Notes under the pieces: generated by a model
Told to the model about the DNA's origin: nothing
The model's database searches: none
What the model saw: the letters and a program-made list of their open reading frames with translations, nothing else
Part shown: in pieces, positions 1-9,460 of the stretch
Position numbering within the stretch: the first letter of the stretch is position 1
Layout of the letters: each line of letters starts with the position of its first letter
Position numbers and translations under genes: made by a program
Source of the DNA: Hysterangium stoloniferum
Lineage: Eukaryota; Basidiomycota; Agaricomycetes; Hysterangiales; Hysterangiaceae
Direction of reading: 5' to 3'
Length of the DNA stretch: 64,000 nucleotides
Assembly: GCA_015178975.1 (NCBI GenBank)
Contig: WHVD01000192.1
Span: forward strand, 62,001 to 126,000

Positions 1-1503
1 GCTAGTGTCTTGTTTGTATTAATTTGTTATTCAATAACTTGGGACAGGGCCCATAATCTATAATAACTAACATGGATAATATCTAGTATGGAATCAGTAT
101 CTAGTCTAGTACTAAGTGAAAAGAACAACATACCTCAGTCAACTTGTAAAGAGTAATTTGACTGAGGTATCTGATGTTGATTCACATGTATTTAAGCACA
201 ATTGCAAACAATAGTGGGTGGTGACACAAAAGAAAGGGAACAATGGGCACTAAAGGTACAATGAGCATAGAGGAAACAATGGGCAAAAGGGAACAATGTG
301 GTGTATGGAAACAAAGGGGAAAGAACATGTGGGCCTGAATCACAACACTTTAAACACTTTAAAATAAGTTTCTCTAAGTTAGATCACATGTCCTAATAAT
401 ACTTAGAATTGTTGATACAGAGGAAAGTCGTGGGTGAGGGGCTTGCCCACAGGTCCACCCCTCTGGTTAATTGTAATACAAGCACGGTCACATGCCCGCA
501 TATTTTTTTTTTAAATACATTTATATACAGCGTCGCATAACTAAGATACATAGCGGTTAGAGTAAAAGGTACCCTAAAAGTAGGTAGGGAGGAGAAAGGA
601 GGGTCGAAAAAAGGGAGGGGGAGGGCAGGGAAGATAGAGAAAGGGCCTGGGGCGGGGTGAACTGGGTTCCGAGGGGGTGAAGCGGTGCTTATGTCTTCCG
701 GAACACAGAGCCCCCTCCGGATCCGCGAGTCAGCAAAATGCACTAGGGACATCAAAGCATTCAATACTCAAAACACATTATATTGTTTAATATGTGTGTC
801 CGTGATAAGAATATCATATGTCCTTGTTTCGATAACACTACCCGTCTTTCAGGTACTAATTTATAAGTAATCAACTTGAAATGTTTCTTGACACGGTATT
901 ATGACCTCCACAAGTCATCTTCAAACTTAATAAAATTCGTCATTCGACTTGAAATATCGCGTTAACCAAAAGACAACAGTTTATTGGGAAATTCATACGT
1001 AATATCAATATGTAGCATAAACGAAGGAACATGGGCAAGGGGACCACTGGTTACATGTCTGTCTCGGCCGATGCATGATAAACCTCTATTGACAATTCTA
1101 TAGTAGGGCAGCAATGCCCGTGGCTCAGTCGCTGCCAAGAGGGCTATAATGACGGCTATATTCACCTATAGTAGGGCAGCAAAAGCCCGTGGCTAAGTAC
1201 ATTAAATCTTCTGGTACAGCAGAAAAAGATAAATTGACTAGCTCACCTCAGTCACTGTCCAGAGGGCTGTAATGACGGCTGAGGTGTTACTTGGAAGATT
1301 TTAGGAAAATATATGTATGGGTGAAAACTACACTTGTGCCATCAGGTGACACCAGGCACGAAAACTGATGCGCGGTCTTCACTGACCGGGGCATTCAAAT
1401 CGGGTGCCTCACAGACAGACCGCAGCAAGAGAGTGCATGCGACGACGTCACTGAAATTTGTCATCTGTATCACAGACTTTTCGATACATGCTATTTACAA
1501 GCT
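1..1503. other. gene-free repeat-rich left edge
   Basis: I see no convincing gene here. Near 43-57 the minus strand reads like a Copia primer-binding site (ATTATGGGCCCTG), so a decayed LTR element may run off the left edge. At 130-170 there is a 13-bp inverted repeat (ATACCTCAGTCAA and its complement around a 15-bp loop). Between about 1098 and 1290 a block starting CTATAGTAGGGCAGCAA and ending near AATGACGGCT occurs twice in diverged form. Open frames in this stretch are short and uncorroborated. Confidence 0.45.
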
Positions 1504-2213
1504 CATCCCGGAGTGAATTATGATTCAACTTCAAGCTTTTTGGGGGGGGAGCTTGAGCTCGTTTTGCGGGCTGTAAACCTTTTCTCCCCAAGCAGCTGAT
1601 AACCCCTATGGGCTGGAGATATACTACATCTTGACGCCCCATACTCTACCTGCATTCTGACATAGTCAAAATAGAATTGATTAGATAAATATCGCGCAGC
1701 CTCCCGACCCCGATTCCAACCCTGAATCCGATACCAGGCCCGATTACGACTCTAATCCCCTTGCGACTCATGACGGTGGGGCTTCGGCGTTCTTAATTCA
1801 CCATTCCTACCATCAACGGGATGGGTCAACCGCTCTTTGTCTACTCATCCCGGACTGAATTATGATTGAACTTCAAGCTTTTTTGGGAGGAGCTTGAGCT
1901 CGTCTTGCAGACTGTAAACCTTTCCTCCCCCAAGCAGCTGATAAAACCCCTATGGGCTGTAGATATACTACATCTTGATGGACCCCATACTCTACCTACA
2001 TTCTGATATAGTCAAAATATATAATTTTGAAACCAGAAATCATATTGGTTAGATAAATGTCGCGCAGCCTCCCGACCCCGACTCCAACCCTGAACCCGAT
2101 ACCGGGCCTGATTACGACTCTAATCCCCTTGCGACTCATGACGGTGGGCTTCGGGGTTCTTAATTTACCATTCCTACCATCAACGGGATGGATCAACCGC
2201 TCTTTGTCTACTC
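1504..2213 (+). repeat. tandem duplication of secreted-peptide promoter region
   Basis: Two adjacent copies of a unit of about 345-365 bp (1504-1845 and 1846-2213) begin CATCCCGGA.TGAATTATGATT and end CTCTTTGTCTACT. They differ by scattered substitutions and small indels. Diverged versions lie upstream of the second peptide gene (about 8318-8605) and again at about 9915-10030, so the unit marks the 5-prime flank of a tandem gene array. The second copy sits directly upstream of the TATA box of the first peptide gene. Confidence 0.75.
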
Positions 2214-2267
2214 CCCGTAGTCAGCATTACCAAATCTCCAAAGTAACACTGTCTCTCTTCAAAATGA

Positions 2268-2273
2268 TATAAA
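2268..2273 (+). promoter_or_regulatory. TATA box of secreted-peptide gene 1
   Basis: TATAAA lies 92 bp upstream of the ATG at 2365. The paralog has the same motif, in the same context (GATATAAA), 82 bp upstream of its ATG. Conserved spacing in two copies supports a core promoter, though both copies are related by recent duplication. Confidence 0.55.
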
Positions 2274-2364
2274 GTGAAGGAGGTAGCACTCGTCTGAATC
2301 ACCAAAGCCTTCCCTCCAAAGCAATTGTCTACACACATCTAACACAATCACATTGGCCTTAGAC

Positions 2365-2603
2365 ATGAAATCACTCTCGCTCTTCTTCTCCATCGTTCTC
2401 CTCGGGTTCACCACAGCTGCCCCGGGCCAGCTCGAGGGCAGGGTTGCCAGGCCCTGCACCCAAGTTTGTCTGTATCAACCAGTGTGCCCACCACCGCCCC
2501 CCAACAACCCTTGCTATTGTTGTATCTGTGAGTACAGAAAATATGCCCTCCGAGTATGCTGTTTGCTAAATCTCGGATGACGACAGCCTCTGTGAAGGCG
2601 TAA
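2365..2603 (+). CDS. small secreted six-cysteine peptide, copy 1
   Basis: Two exons (2365-2527, 2587-2603) flank a 59-nt GTGAGT...CAG intron and give 59 residues. A hydrophobic signal peptide (about residues 1-20, cut near TTAAP) precedes a short mature peptide. Its six cysteines are spaced C-x3-C-x5-C-x8-C-x-C-C around a five-proline run. The paralog at 8724 keeps the cysteine spacing, the intron position and the spliced tail SSVKA. The unspliced frame would instead end in a leucine-rich tail; splicing is preferred because both copies keep a consensus donor and the same short second exon. It is probably exported. No family is recognised; it is effector-like only in size and cysteine content, and it is not a hydrophobin (those have eight cysteines). 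Confidence 0.7.
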
Positions 2604-2849
2604 AGAGCATAATTCATGGGCTCAACGAAAACCCTTTCCCAGGTAGGAATTCTGGAGTACCTATCTTTTACGTGAGCTGATTCAGGATTACTAGATACAC
2701 TCTTAGGCAGCCGAATTCAAACATGCATTTTCACGTATATTGTATATATTTATAAAGTCTCATACCTCCAAGTGCCAGCCATATTGACTTCGATACATAT
2801 CAATTTCATATGACTAGTATCTTGTATTCTTTATTCTAAGACAGAGTAG

Positions 2850-3203
2850 ATGGTTAGAGCGGAAAATCTGGGTTCTAGTCGACCTTTCACATATGAGAGT
2901 CTATGCGTTTACAGTCGCCTCATCGAAGAGAAACTCGTTTCTAAGAAAAGGTTTAGTTCGTTTGGCTACATTCTATGTCCTGAGTACGGTGACATCGCTA
3001 ATCAAGTTCATCCTATTCAATGCGCCACGGAGAAGATAAAGTTATCAGAGCTAGAGCTGTATCTCATGCCGGATATCGTTACTGACGATACTATCAATGA
3101 TTATGTTCTGGAATCTTCCACTAGCAACTATGACAACACCCCTCAAGGCACTGCCACAACACAGCTGGCAGTATCAAATTATTTGACTAAACGAATTAAC
3201 TGA
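2850..3203 (+). pseudogene. duplicated coding fragment, unknown family
   Basis: An open frame of 117 codons follows the peptide gene. Its middle part (YGDIANQVHPIQ, then ATEKIKLSELELYLMPD) is kept in the duplicate at about 9233-9460 as GDIADEVHPIR and ATEKITLPELERYLIPD. Frame and protein similarity survive although flanking bases differ, which suggests former or present coding function. The start and any introns are not clear, and the second copy lacks a comparable open frame. It may be a 3-prime remnant of a larger gene carried along with the array. Confidence 0.4.
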
Positions 3204-3351
3204 ATCGACACAAATCTTCGTGTATCGCCACCGCGCTCGAACAACTCGTATACTTTTTGCGAACCAGGTACTAGTGGACTAGCATCCGAGTCAAGGTAAA
3301 GAGTGAAAACTATCATATTCAGCTCATTATTTTATTAGTCCACAAACACCT

Positions 3352-3637
3352 TATTGTAAAAGGTCGCAACTTGTAGACGCAGTGCCACTCAGGAAACTCC
3401 TGAGTGCGAGTAGAGGAGTGCGAGTAGACTGACTCTGTTGTTTTTCTATCGTACAATACCTATTTACTTTATACTAATCTACGTCCATTGTTCTATCTAA
3501 ATGAGTATAACAATGGGCATATATATCCACAGTCATGTGCCACTTAGAATAAGGGGCATAATAGGAATCTAATAATAGATTCAAGTAGTCGTTGTGCTCG
3601 GAGGTAATTCGACCGTTATTGTTCCCTTTTTACAACA
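3352..3637 (-). repeat. 3-prime LTR of young Copia element
   Basis: 286 bp, identical by eye to 7855-8140. The minus-strand start TGTTG follows the polypurine tract at about 3638-3650. The polyprotein stop codon (3581-3583) lies inside this LTR. Confidence 0.95.
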
Positions 3638-6600
3638 CTCCCCCTCGGTTGAATTATCAACGAGTCCAAGTCGTGATATTAAAGTGTTGTGTTGATCCCG
3701 TGGTAGTGATTTCGTGAAAACATCGGCAAGATTATTCTTAGTGTTGACTTCATTTACACTGACTGTCCCATCCATAATTTTTTCTCGGATGTAGTGGTAT
3801 TTAATATCGATGTGTTTTGTCCTCTTGTGATAGACATTGTTTGAAGCAATTGAGCGGGCACCAAGTGAGTCACTAAAGATATTAATTGGGAGGTCAATGT
3901 CGAAATAGAGTTGTTGGAGAAGGGATACAATCCACTGTGCATGTTTAGAGCATTCGGTGAGGGCCATGTACTCTGCTTCGGTCGAAGAGAGTGCGACAGT
4001 GCGTTGTCTCTGAGTAGCCCAGGTTACCGCCCCTCCTGTGAGCACAAATGTGTATCCTGTAGTTGATCGACAACTGTCTTTATCTCCTGCCCAGTCAGAG
4101 TCACTGTACCCGACCAGTTCTGTAGAGTCGTTTTTTCCATATGTAAGTTTGCGATGTTGTGTCGTAATGAGGTATTGCAGGGTGTGCTGAGCAGTGGCTA
4201 GGTGAGCAGATGTGGGGTTCGATCCATATTGTGATAGCTTGTTCACAGCATAGCATATATCTAGTCGTGTCCCTAGCATGGCATACATGAGGGACCCGAC
4301 AAGTTGTTGGTAATGTGACCTAGTCGTAAGATCGAATCCTGTCTCTGTATTGGATACAAGATTGGTTCCTGTGGGAAAGGGGGTGTATGCTGGCCGGCAG
4401 TTCTGCATATTGAAGCGATCGGCTATACGTTGTATGTAGTGGGTCTGGTCTATTGTGATAGTCCTTTTCGAACGGTTGCGGGTAATGTGAAGTCCCAGGA
4501 ATTGTTCGATTTCCCCTAGATCAGTATATTTATACTTGGAACCAATGAAAGCTTTCACATCTTGAATGTTTTTCAAGTTGCCAAAAATTGCCATGTCATC
4601 AACATATACTAGGATAATTGTAAACTCTCCCCCTTCGTTGTGACTCTTGAAAAAGATGGAGACATCCCCTGAAAGTAGCTTACTGTATCCGAAGCTTTCT
4701 AAAGTCCCTTGCAGGTGCTCATGCCATTGGCGCCCTGCTTGCTTCAAGCCATAGATCGCTTTCAGGAGACGACACACGAGTGTTTCCTTCCCAGGTACTG
4801 TGAAGCCTTGCGGTTGATCCATGTATATTTCTTCATTGAGATTCCCATTTAGATAGGCTGACTTGATGTCAATTTGGTGGATATCCCAGTCGTAGACAGC
4901 TGCCAATGATAATAAAAGTCGTAATGAGTCCAGACGAGCAACTGGAGCGAATGTTTCCTCATAGTCAATTCCTTCAGTTTGTGTGAACCCTTTCGCGACA
5001 AGCCGGGCCTTATATCTTGTGACTTCTCCCTGCGTATTTCGTTTCGTCACATACACCCATTTGTTCTTAACGGTGGTCCGGCCTTCTGGTAGACTGACCA
5101 GCTCCCAAGTCTTATTATCTGCTAGTGATGTGATTTCTTCATTCATAGCTTGCTGCCAAAGGTATGCTTCGGGTGTCTTCATGGCATAAGTGTAGGTGCT
5201 AGGATCTCCAGTTGGTGTAATACTCGCAGCAGCTATGAAGGCCTCTGGGGAATCATCCCAGGCATTGGCAACCCAGGGGCGTAACCCTTGTTGTATGTGT
5301 TCCCGATCAGGGTGTGCATTCATTGGATCGTTTCGCCGTATGCCCCGGTTCGGTCTGGTGGACCTACGAAGTGGTGGAAGTGGCTCTTCAGGCAGAGGTG
5401 TTGGAGGGGGTGCATTTGAGCGCGGCGATGTAGGTGTATGCACACTTGTATGTGGTGGTATGGATGTATACTCAGTTGCAGATGGAGAAACATGTTCCTC
5501 ATCATCGCTGTCAGGCAAGATGAGGTCTACAAGTTCAGTGCTTTGTGGTGTATCCAGGTTGGTTGGTTGAGACATGGAGGGGTGGAGGGGAAAAAGACTT
5601 TCATCAAAGATAACATCTGTGGAAGTGAGGAGTTTTTGTGTCTTGGGATCCCACAGTTGATATCCCTTTGTAGTAGGCTCGTATCCTGTAAAAATAAGTT
5701 TCTCGGAGGTGGCTTCAAGCTTGGTTCTAGGCGTCGTGATATGCCTATATGCAAGGCATCCAAAAACTCGAAGGTATGAGAGATCAGGGGCCTCTCCAAA
5801 GAGTCGTTCATGTGGGGAAAGGTAGTCATTTGCTCGTGAAGGTGCTCTATTTCTGACATGTGTAGCAGTAGCTATGGCACATTCCCAGAAGGTGTTTGGC
5901 ATCCCAGCTGACTTCAACATTGCCCTTGCGGCACCTGCAATAGTTCGGTTTGCTCTCTCAGCTACCCCATTCTGCTGGGGGGTGTATGGTGCAGTGAGCT
6001 CATGTTTTATACCTTTCTCATCTGTGAATGTTTTGAAGTCCTTAGATAAGAATTCCCCACCACGGTCAGAGCGAATGGCTTTTATCTCTGCTTGGAATTG
6101 AGTTAAGATATACACAGCAAAATACTTAAATTTTTGTATTGCTTGATCCTTAGTTCGTAGAAAGAAAATCCATTTGAAGCGTGTATAGTCATCTATAATA
6201 ATAAAATGATAGAAGCTTCCCTGTATTGACCGGGTTTGCATTGGTCCCGCAAGATCCATGTGGACTAGTTCAAAGGGGTTTGTTCTCCTTGTATGTGTAG
6301 TCTTAAAGGTCCTTCTCGTGGATTTTCCAAGTAAGCAGCCTTCGCATGTAGAGAGCCTGTGTGGAGAAGTGGAATCTATGTGATCACTGAGCTTCTGAAG
6401 AGTTGTCCAGGAGAGGTGTCCCAACCGGGCATGGAGAGTCTCAATTGGGATTTTCTTCTGGATTGAGTGAACTGTAGGCTTCGAGGAACGGAGTGTGATC
6501 CAGTATTGTTGTCCAATTAAAATCCCTTTTGCGCATGGAGCAGAATTCTTGCTGAGAGTAACAGTGTTTGTGAAAAAGGTGGTAGAGACCCCCTTTTCTC

Positions 6601-7759
6601 CTAGTTTCCGTATTGAAATGAACCTCCCATTAATGTTGGGCGAGTGTAGGACATTTGTTAATGTAATTTGTTTTTCAATCCCTTCGATTTGTGTAGTGGC
6701 TGCAACTGTGCCAATTCCAATGTAGGAGATTCGTGTGGTCCCATCTGCCAGGCGAATGTTTTCTGGTCTTGGCAGAGCTCGGTATTCTGAGAAGTCCGAG
6801 ATTTCGTGAGTGATGTGATCTGAGCATCCTGAATCTAACATCCATTTGGTTTCACGCGCAATGTAAAAGATAATGGCCTCGTTTGAGATTGACTTAACCA
6901 TTACATCGGTACTGCTAGGAGGTGGGGTATATGCTACCTCTTGTATTGATGCGCTCACAGTTGGTGTATCTTTCTCTTTCCCATCCTTCCCTACTTTCCA
7001 TTGCTTTCTCTCGCTCTGTGCCTCCTCCTTTGAAAGGCCACGCTGTTTGCGTCGGCAGTCTCTCTCCCAATGCCCCGGGGCGCCGCAGAAGTTACATGTA
7101 TCGTTAGTCCTCCTTTTCCCTTGTTTTATGGCGTTAACTGAGGTCGTTCCTTGTCGGAGTTCTTCAGATAGGATGCGGGCACGCATATTCGCAGAAGTGA
7201 GTGTCTTGTAGTCGCTCACGTTCGCTAGGATAGTTTGCTGGATTATTTCGTATGTGGGGGGTAGGGCGCGAAGGATAAGGAGTGCATGGAGGCTATCCGC
7301 AATGGGCATTCCAGCTGTTTCGATACGGGAGCGGTATTCAGACATCTCGTCTATCTGTTGCGTGAATGGGAGATCGGTTGTAATAGATGTATTGAAGTAT
7401 TTGGTGATGTCGACCCAAAGATTGAGTCCTGTGCGAGTGCCGTAAGTTTCTTGTAGTCTTTTCCAGTTGTCTGCAAGGCTCTCATCATCTTTGATAGATT
7501 GCCTGATCATTGGCTTGATTGCGAGTTGTATCAAGCCTAGTCCTTCGTCGTTTCGTCTGTCCCATTCGTTAATGGCCTGTGTTTCTTCACTCGTAGGGGT
7601 CTCAGGTGTTTTTGGTGTTGGGCGAGTCTCATTTCCCTCAGCAATGCGTAATATGTGTGTGAGGCGAAATGCACTTCGTACTGAATATGACCAATCTTCC
7701 CAATTCGTTCCATCGAATTTTTCAATTGAAGTTAGAAGTCTGGAAGCTGTTGATGACAT
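3581..7759 (-). CDS. Copia Gag-Pol polyprotein, intact
   Basis: A single frame of 1392 residues from the ATG at 7759-7757. A longer in-frame start exists inside the 5-prime LTR, but this methionine begins the Gag-like N-terminus. In order: a Gag domain; a zinc knuckle CNFCGAPGHWERDC (222-235); a protease motif DSGCSDHIT (309-317); an integrase HHCC zinc site (about 443-475) and catalytic D502, D565, E601 with the signature QQNGVAERANRT; a reverse transcriptase with YVDD (1052-1055); and RNase H (SDSDWAGD, LSSTEAEY, then the ADVFTKSL tail). The order protease-integrase-RT-RNase H is diagnostic of Copia. No stop or frameshift is present, so the element could be autonomous. The protein makes cDNA in virus-like particles and integrates it. 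Confidence 0.96.
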   Translation of the reverse strand: MSSTASRLLTSIEKFDGTNWEDWSYSVRSAFRLTHILRIAEGNETRPTPKTPETPTSEETQAINEWDRRNDEGLGLIQLAIKPMIRQSIKDDESLADNWKRLQETYGTRTGLNLWVDITKYFNTSITTDLPFTQQIDEMSEYRSRIETAGMPIADSLHALLILRALPPTYEIIQQTILANVSDYKTLTSANMRARILSEELRQGTTSVNAIKQGKRRTNDTCNFCGAPGHWERDCRRKQRGLSKEEAQSERKQWKVGKDGKEKDTPTVSASIQEVAYTPPPSSTDVMVKSISNEAIIFYIARETKWMLDSGCSDHITHEISDFSEYRALPRPENIRLADGTTRISYIGIGTVAATTQIEGIEKQITLTNVLHSPNINGRFISIRKLGEKGVSTTFFTNTVTLSKNSAPCAKGILIGQQYWITLRSSKPTVHSIQKKIPIETLHARLGHLSWTTLQKLSDHIDSTSPHRLSTCEGCLLGKSTRRTFKTTHTRRTNPFELVHMDLAGPMQTRSIQGSFYHFIIIDDYTRFKWIFFLRTKDQAIQKFKYFAVYILTQFQAEIKAIRSDRGGEFLSKDFKTFTDEKGIKHELTAPYTPQQNGVAERANRTIAGAARAMLKSAGMPNTFWECAIATATHVRNRAPSRANDYLSPHERLFGEAPDLSYLRVFGCLAYRHITTPRTKLEATSEKLIFTGYEPTTKGYQLWDPKTQKLLTSTDVIFDESLFPLHPSMSQPTNLDTPQSTELVDLILPDSDDEEHVSPSATEYTSIPPHTSVHTPTSPRSNAPPPTPLPEEPLPPLRRSTRPNRGIRRNDPMNAHPDREHIQQGLRPWVANAWDDSPEAFIAAASITPTGDPSTYTYAMKTPEAYLWQQAMNEEITSLADNKTWELVSLPEGRTTVKNKWVYVTKRNTQGEVTRYKARLVAKGFTQTEGIDYEETFAPVARLDSLRLLLSLAAVYDWDIHQIDIKSAYLNGNLNEEIYMDQPQGFTVPGKETLVCRLLKAIYGLKQAGRQWHEHLQGTLESFGYSKLLSGDVSIFFKSHNEGGEFTIILVYVDDMAIFGNLKNIQDVKAFIGSKYKYTDLGEIEQFLGLHITRNRSKRTITIDQTHYIQRIADRFNMQNCRPAYTPFPTGTNLVSNTETGFDLTTRSHYQQLVGSLMYAMLGTRLDICYAVNKLSQYGSNPTSAHLATAQHTLQYLITTQHRKLTYGKNDSTELVGYSDSDWAGDKDSCRSTTGYTFVLTGGAVTWATQRQRTVALSSTEAEYMALTECSKHAQWIVSLLQQLYFDIDLPINIFSDSLGARSIASNNVYHKRTKHIDIKYHYIREKIMDGTVSVNEVNTKNNLADVFTKSLPRDQHNTLISRLGLVDNSTEGECCKKGTITVELPPSTTTT

Positions 7760-7840
7760 GTTCTGATTGTCGCAAGATGGGTGTGTGTGTGCTGTAGGTA
7801 TTGTCAGGTAGGAATAGTATTTTATAAGTGCGTTAGGCAG

Positions 7841-7854
7841 CGGGGCCCATAACC
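7841..7854 (-). promoter_or_regulatory. primer-binding site, initiator tRNA-Met half
   Basis: The minus strand reads GGTTATGGGCCCCG immediately after the 5-prime LTR. This complements the anticodon arm of eukaryotic initiator tRNA-Met, the internal half-tRNA priming known from Drosophila copia, not the tRNA 3-prime acceptor end. The same motif abuts other LTRs here (about 27610-27623, 53971, 55053). Confidence 0.8.
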
Positions 7855-8140
7855 TATTGTAAAAGGTCGCAACTTGTAGACGCAGTGCCACTCAGGAAAC
7901 TCCTGAGTGCGAGTAGAGGAGTGCGAGTAGACTGACTCTGTTGTTTTTCTATCGTACAATACCTATTTACTTTATACTAATCTACGTCCATTGTTCTATC
8001 TAAATGAGTATAACAATGGGCATATATATCCACAGTCATGTGCCACTTAGAATAAGGGGCATAATAGGAATCTAATAATAGATTCAAGTAGTCGTTGTGC
8101 TCGGAGGTAATTCGACCGTTATTGTTCCCTTTTTACAACA
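7855..8140 (-). repeat. 5-prime LTR of young Copia element
   Basis: 286 bp, identical by eye to 3352-3637, followed on the plus strand by target duplication CACCT. It should carry the element promoter. Confidence 0.95.
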
Positions 8141-8317
8141 CACCTGTCTTGCCATGTATCTCTTGGTTTCGATGTTGATCAATGCGTAGTATTACACCGA
8201 ATTTGATTTTCATCATTTCCAGGTAAGTGCTTTGGGCTTGGACGTTGCCAAAAAGTCTGGTCACGTGTATTGATACATCTACCTCTATATCTGACTTTTC
8301 GATGCATGTTTTTTCAC

Positions 8318-8605
8318 AAGATTATCCTGGAGTGAATTATAATTCAACGTTTTTTGGGGTGAGTTTGAGCTCGTCTTACAGGCTGTAAACCTCTTCTTTG
8401 TCCGGTAGTTGATAAAATCTACATAGGCGATAAATGTATTACATCTTGATGGGCCACATACTGTGCCTGCCTTCTGATGTAGTCCAAATATATAATTGAA
8501 GCCATAAGTCATATTAACTAATAAACGCTGCGCAGTGGAGTTTCAGCGTTTTCAATTGACTATCCCTATCAACAGGACGGATTAACCGCTCTCTGTCTAC
8601 TTCTT
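8318..8605 (+). repeat. diverged promoter unit of second peptide gene
   Basis: This stretch resembles the 1504-2213 units (GAATTATAATTCAACG, GAGCTCGTCTTACAGGCTGT, then CAACAGGACGG and CTCTCTGTCTACTTC). It precedes the TATAAA at 8637-8642 and the ATG at 8724, and marks the start of the next tandem unit. Confidence 0.6.
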
Positions 8606-8723
8606 GCAGTTAGCATTGCCAATCCCTTCAAAACGATATAAAATGAAAAAGATTGTCTGAATCATCAAAGTGCTTCCTCTAAAGTAAAGTAACTGTCTAC
8701 CCACATCTACAATCGCCTCAACC

Positions 8724-8964
8724 ATGAAATTACTCTTTTTCTTCTCCCCCGTTGCTCTCTTTGGGCTCGTCACGGCTGCCCCTGGTCAAAGCCTCCGAGG
8801 CAGAATTATTAGGCCGTGCCCCGCTATTTGTCAGGTTAAACCGGTGTGCCCACCACCGCCACCCAATGACCGTTGCTTTTGTTGTGTCTGTGAGTGCACA
8901 AAATATGCCCTCCGAGTGTATTGCTTGCTGAAGCTCGGATGACAAAGCCTCTGTCAAGGCGTAA
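8724..8964 (+). CDS. small secreted six-cysteine peptide, copy 2
   Basis: Two exons (8724-8889, 8948-8964) flank a 58-nt GTGAGT...AAG intron and give 60 residues. A signal peptide (about 1-20, ending VTAAP) is followed by six cysteines with exactly the spacing of copy 1 (C-x3-C-x5-C-x8-C-x-C-C), the run CPPPPPN and the same SSVKA tail. The signal peptide and loops differ from copy 1 while the cysteine frame is constant, which suggests selection on the fold. The two genes became separated by the Copia insertion. Expression is likely driven by the TATAAA at 8637. The function is unknown. Confidence 0.7.
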
Positions 8965-9232
8965 AGAGCATAATCCATGGGCTCAGCGAAAACCCTCTCC
9001 CAGGTAGGATTTCTGGCAGGAGTGCTCATCTTTTACGTGAGCTGATTCAGGATTACTGGATACACTTTTAGGGAGCCGAATTCAAACATGCATTGTCACG
9101 TAGATCATATATATATGTATAAAATATCATACGTCCAAGTGCCAACCATATTGACTTTGATACAATTCAATTTCATATAAAGACCAATATTTTTAATTCT
9201 TTAATCTAGGACAGAGTGATGGCTTCTGGGAG

Positions 9233-9460
9233 TGGAAGTTTTGGATTCTAGTACTGTCGATCTTTCACATAGCAGAGTTTGTGCGTTCGTCGAAGGGAAA
9301 TCATTTCCGAGAAAAGGTTTAGTTCTATTTTGCTACATTTTAGGTCTTGATTTTACGGCGACATCGCTGATGAAGTCCATCCTATTCGATACGCCACGGA
9401 GAAGATTACGTTACCAGAGCTAGAGCGCTATCTCATCCCGGATCTGAGACTATTTAGATG
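9233..9460 (+). pseudogene. second copy of unknown coding fragment
   Basis: This is homologous to 2850-3090. In one frame it reads GDIADEVHPIRYATEKI then LPELERYLIPD, but the flanking frame is broken by small indels upstream and by stops downstream. It shows how far the array unit extends (TATA box, peptide gene, this fragment, spacer). Confidence 0.4.

Larger units (their letters stand above)
3352..8140 (-). mobile_element. complete young Ty1/Copia LTR retrotransposon
   Basis: This 4789-bp element has 286-bp LTRs that look identical base for base (3352-3637 and 7855-8140) and a perfect 5-bp target duplication CACCT (3347-3351, 8141-8145). On the minus strand the LTR begins TGTTGTAAAAAG and ends CTTTTACAATA. 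A primer site abuts the 5-prime LTR and a purine tract (GAGGGGGAG) abuts the 3-prime LTR. One uninterrupted polyprotein frame fills the interior. The matching empty site is visible in the duplicated spacer at about 9745-9760. Identical LTRs imply a very recent insertion. Confidence 0.97.

Noticed and set aside
393..764. 123-codon minus-strand frame
   Set aside because: Low-complexity Pro/Phe composition, no motif, and overlapped by purine-rich tracts; reads like a chance frame.
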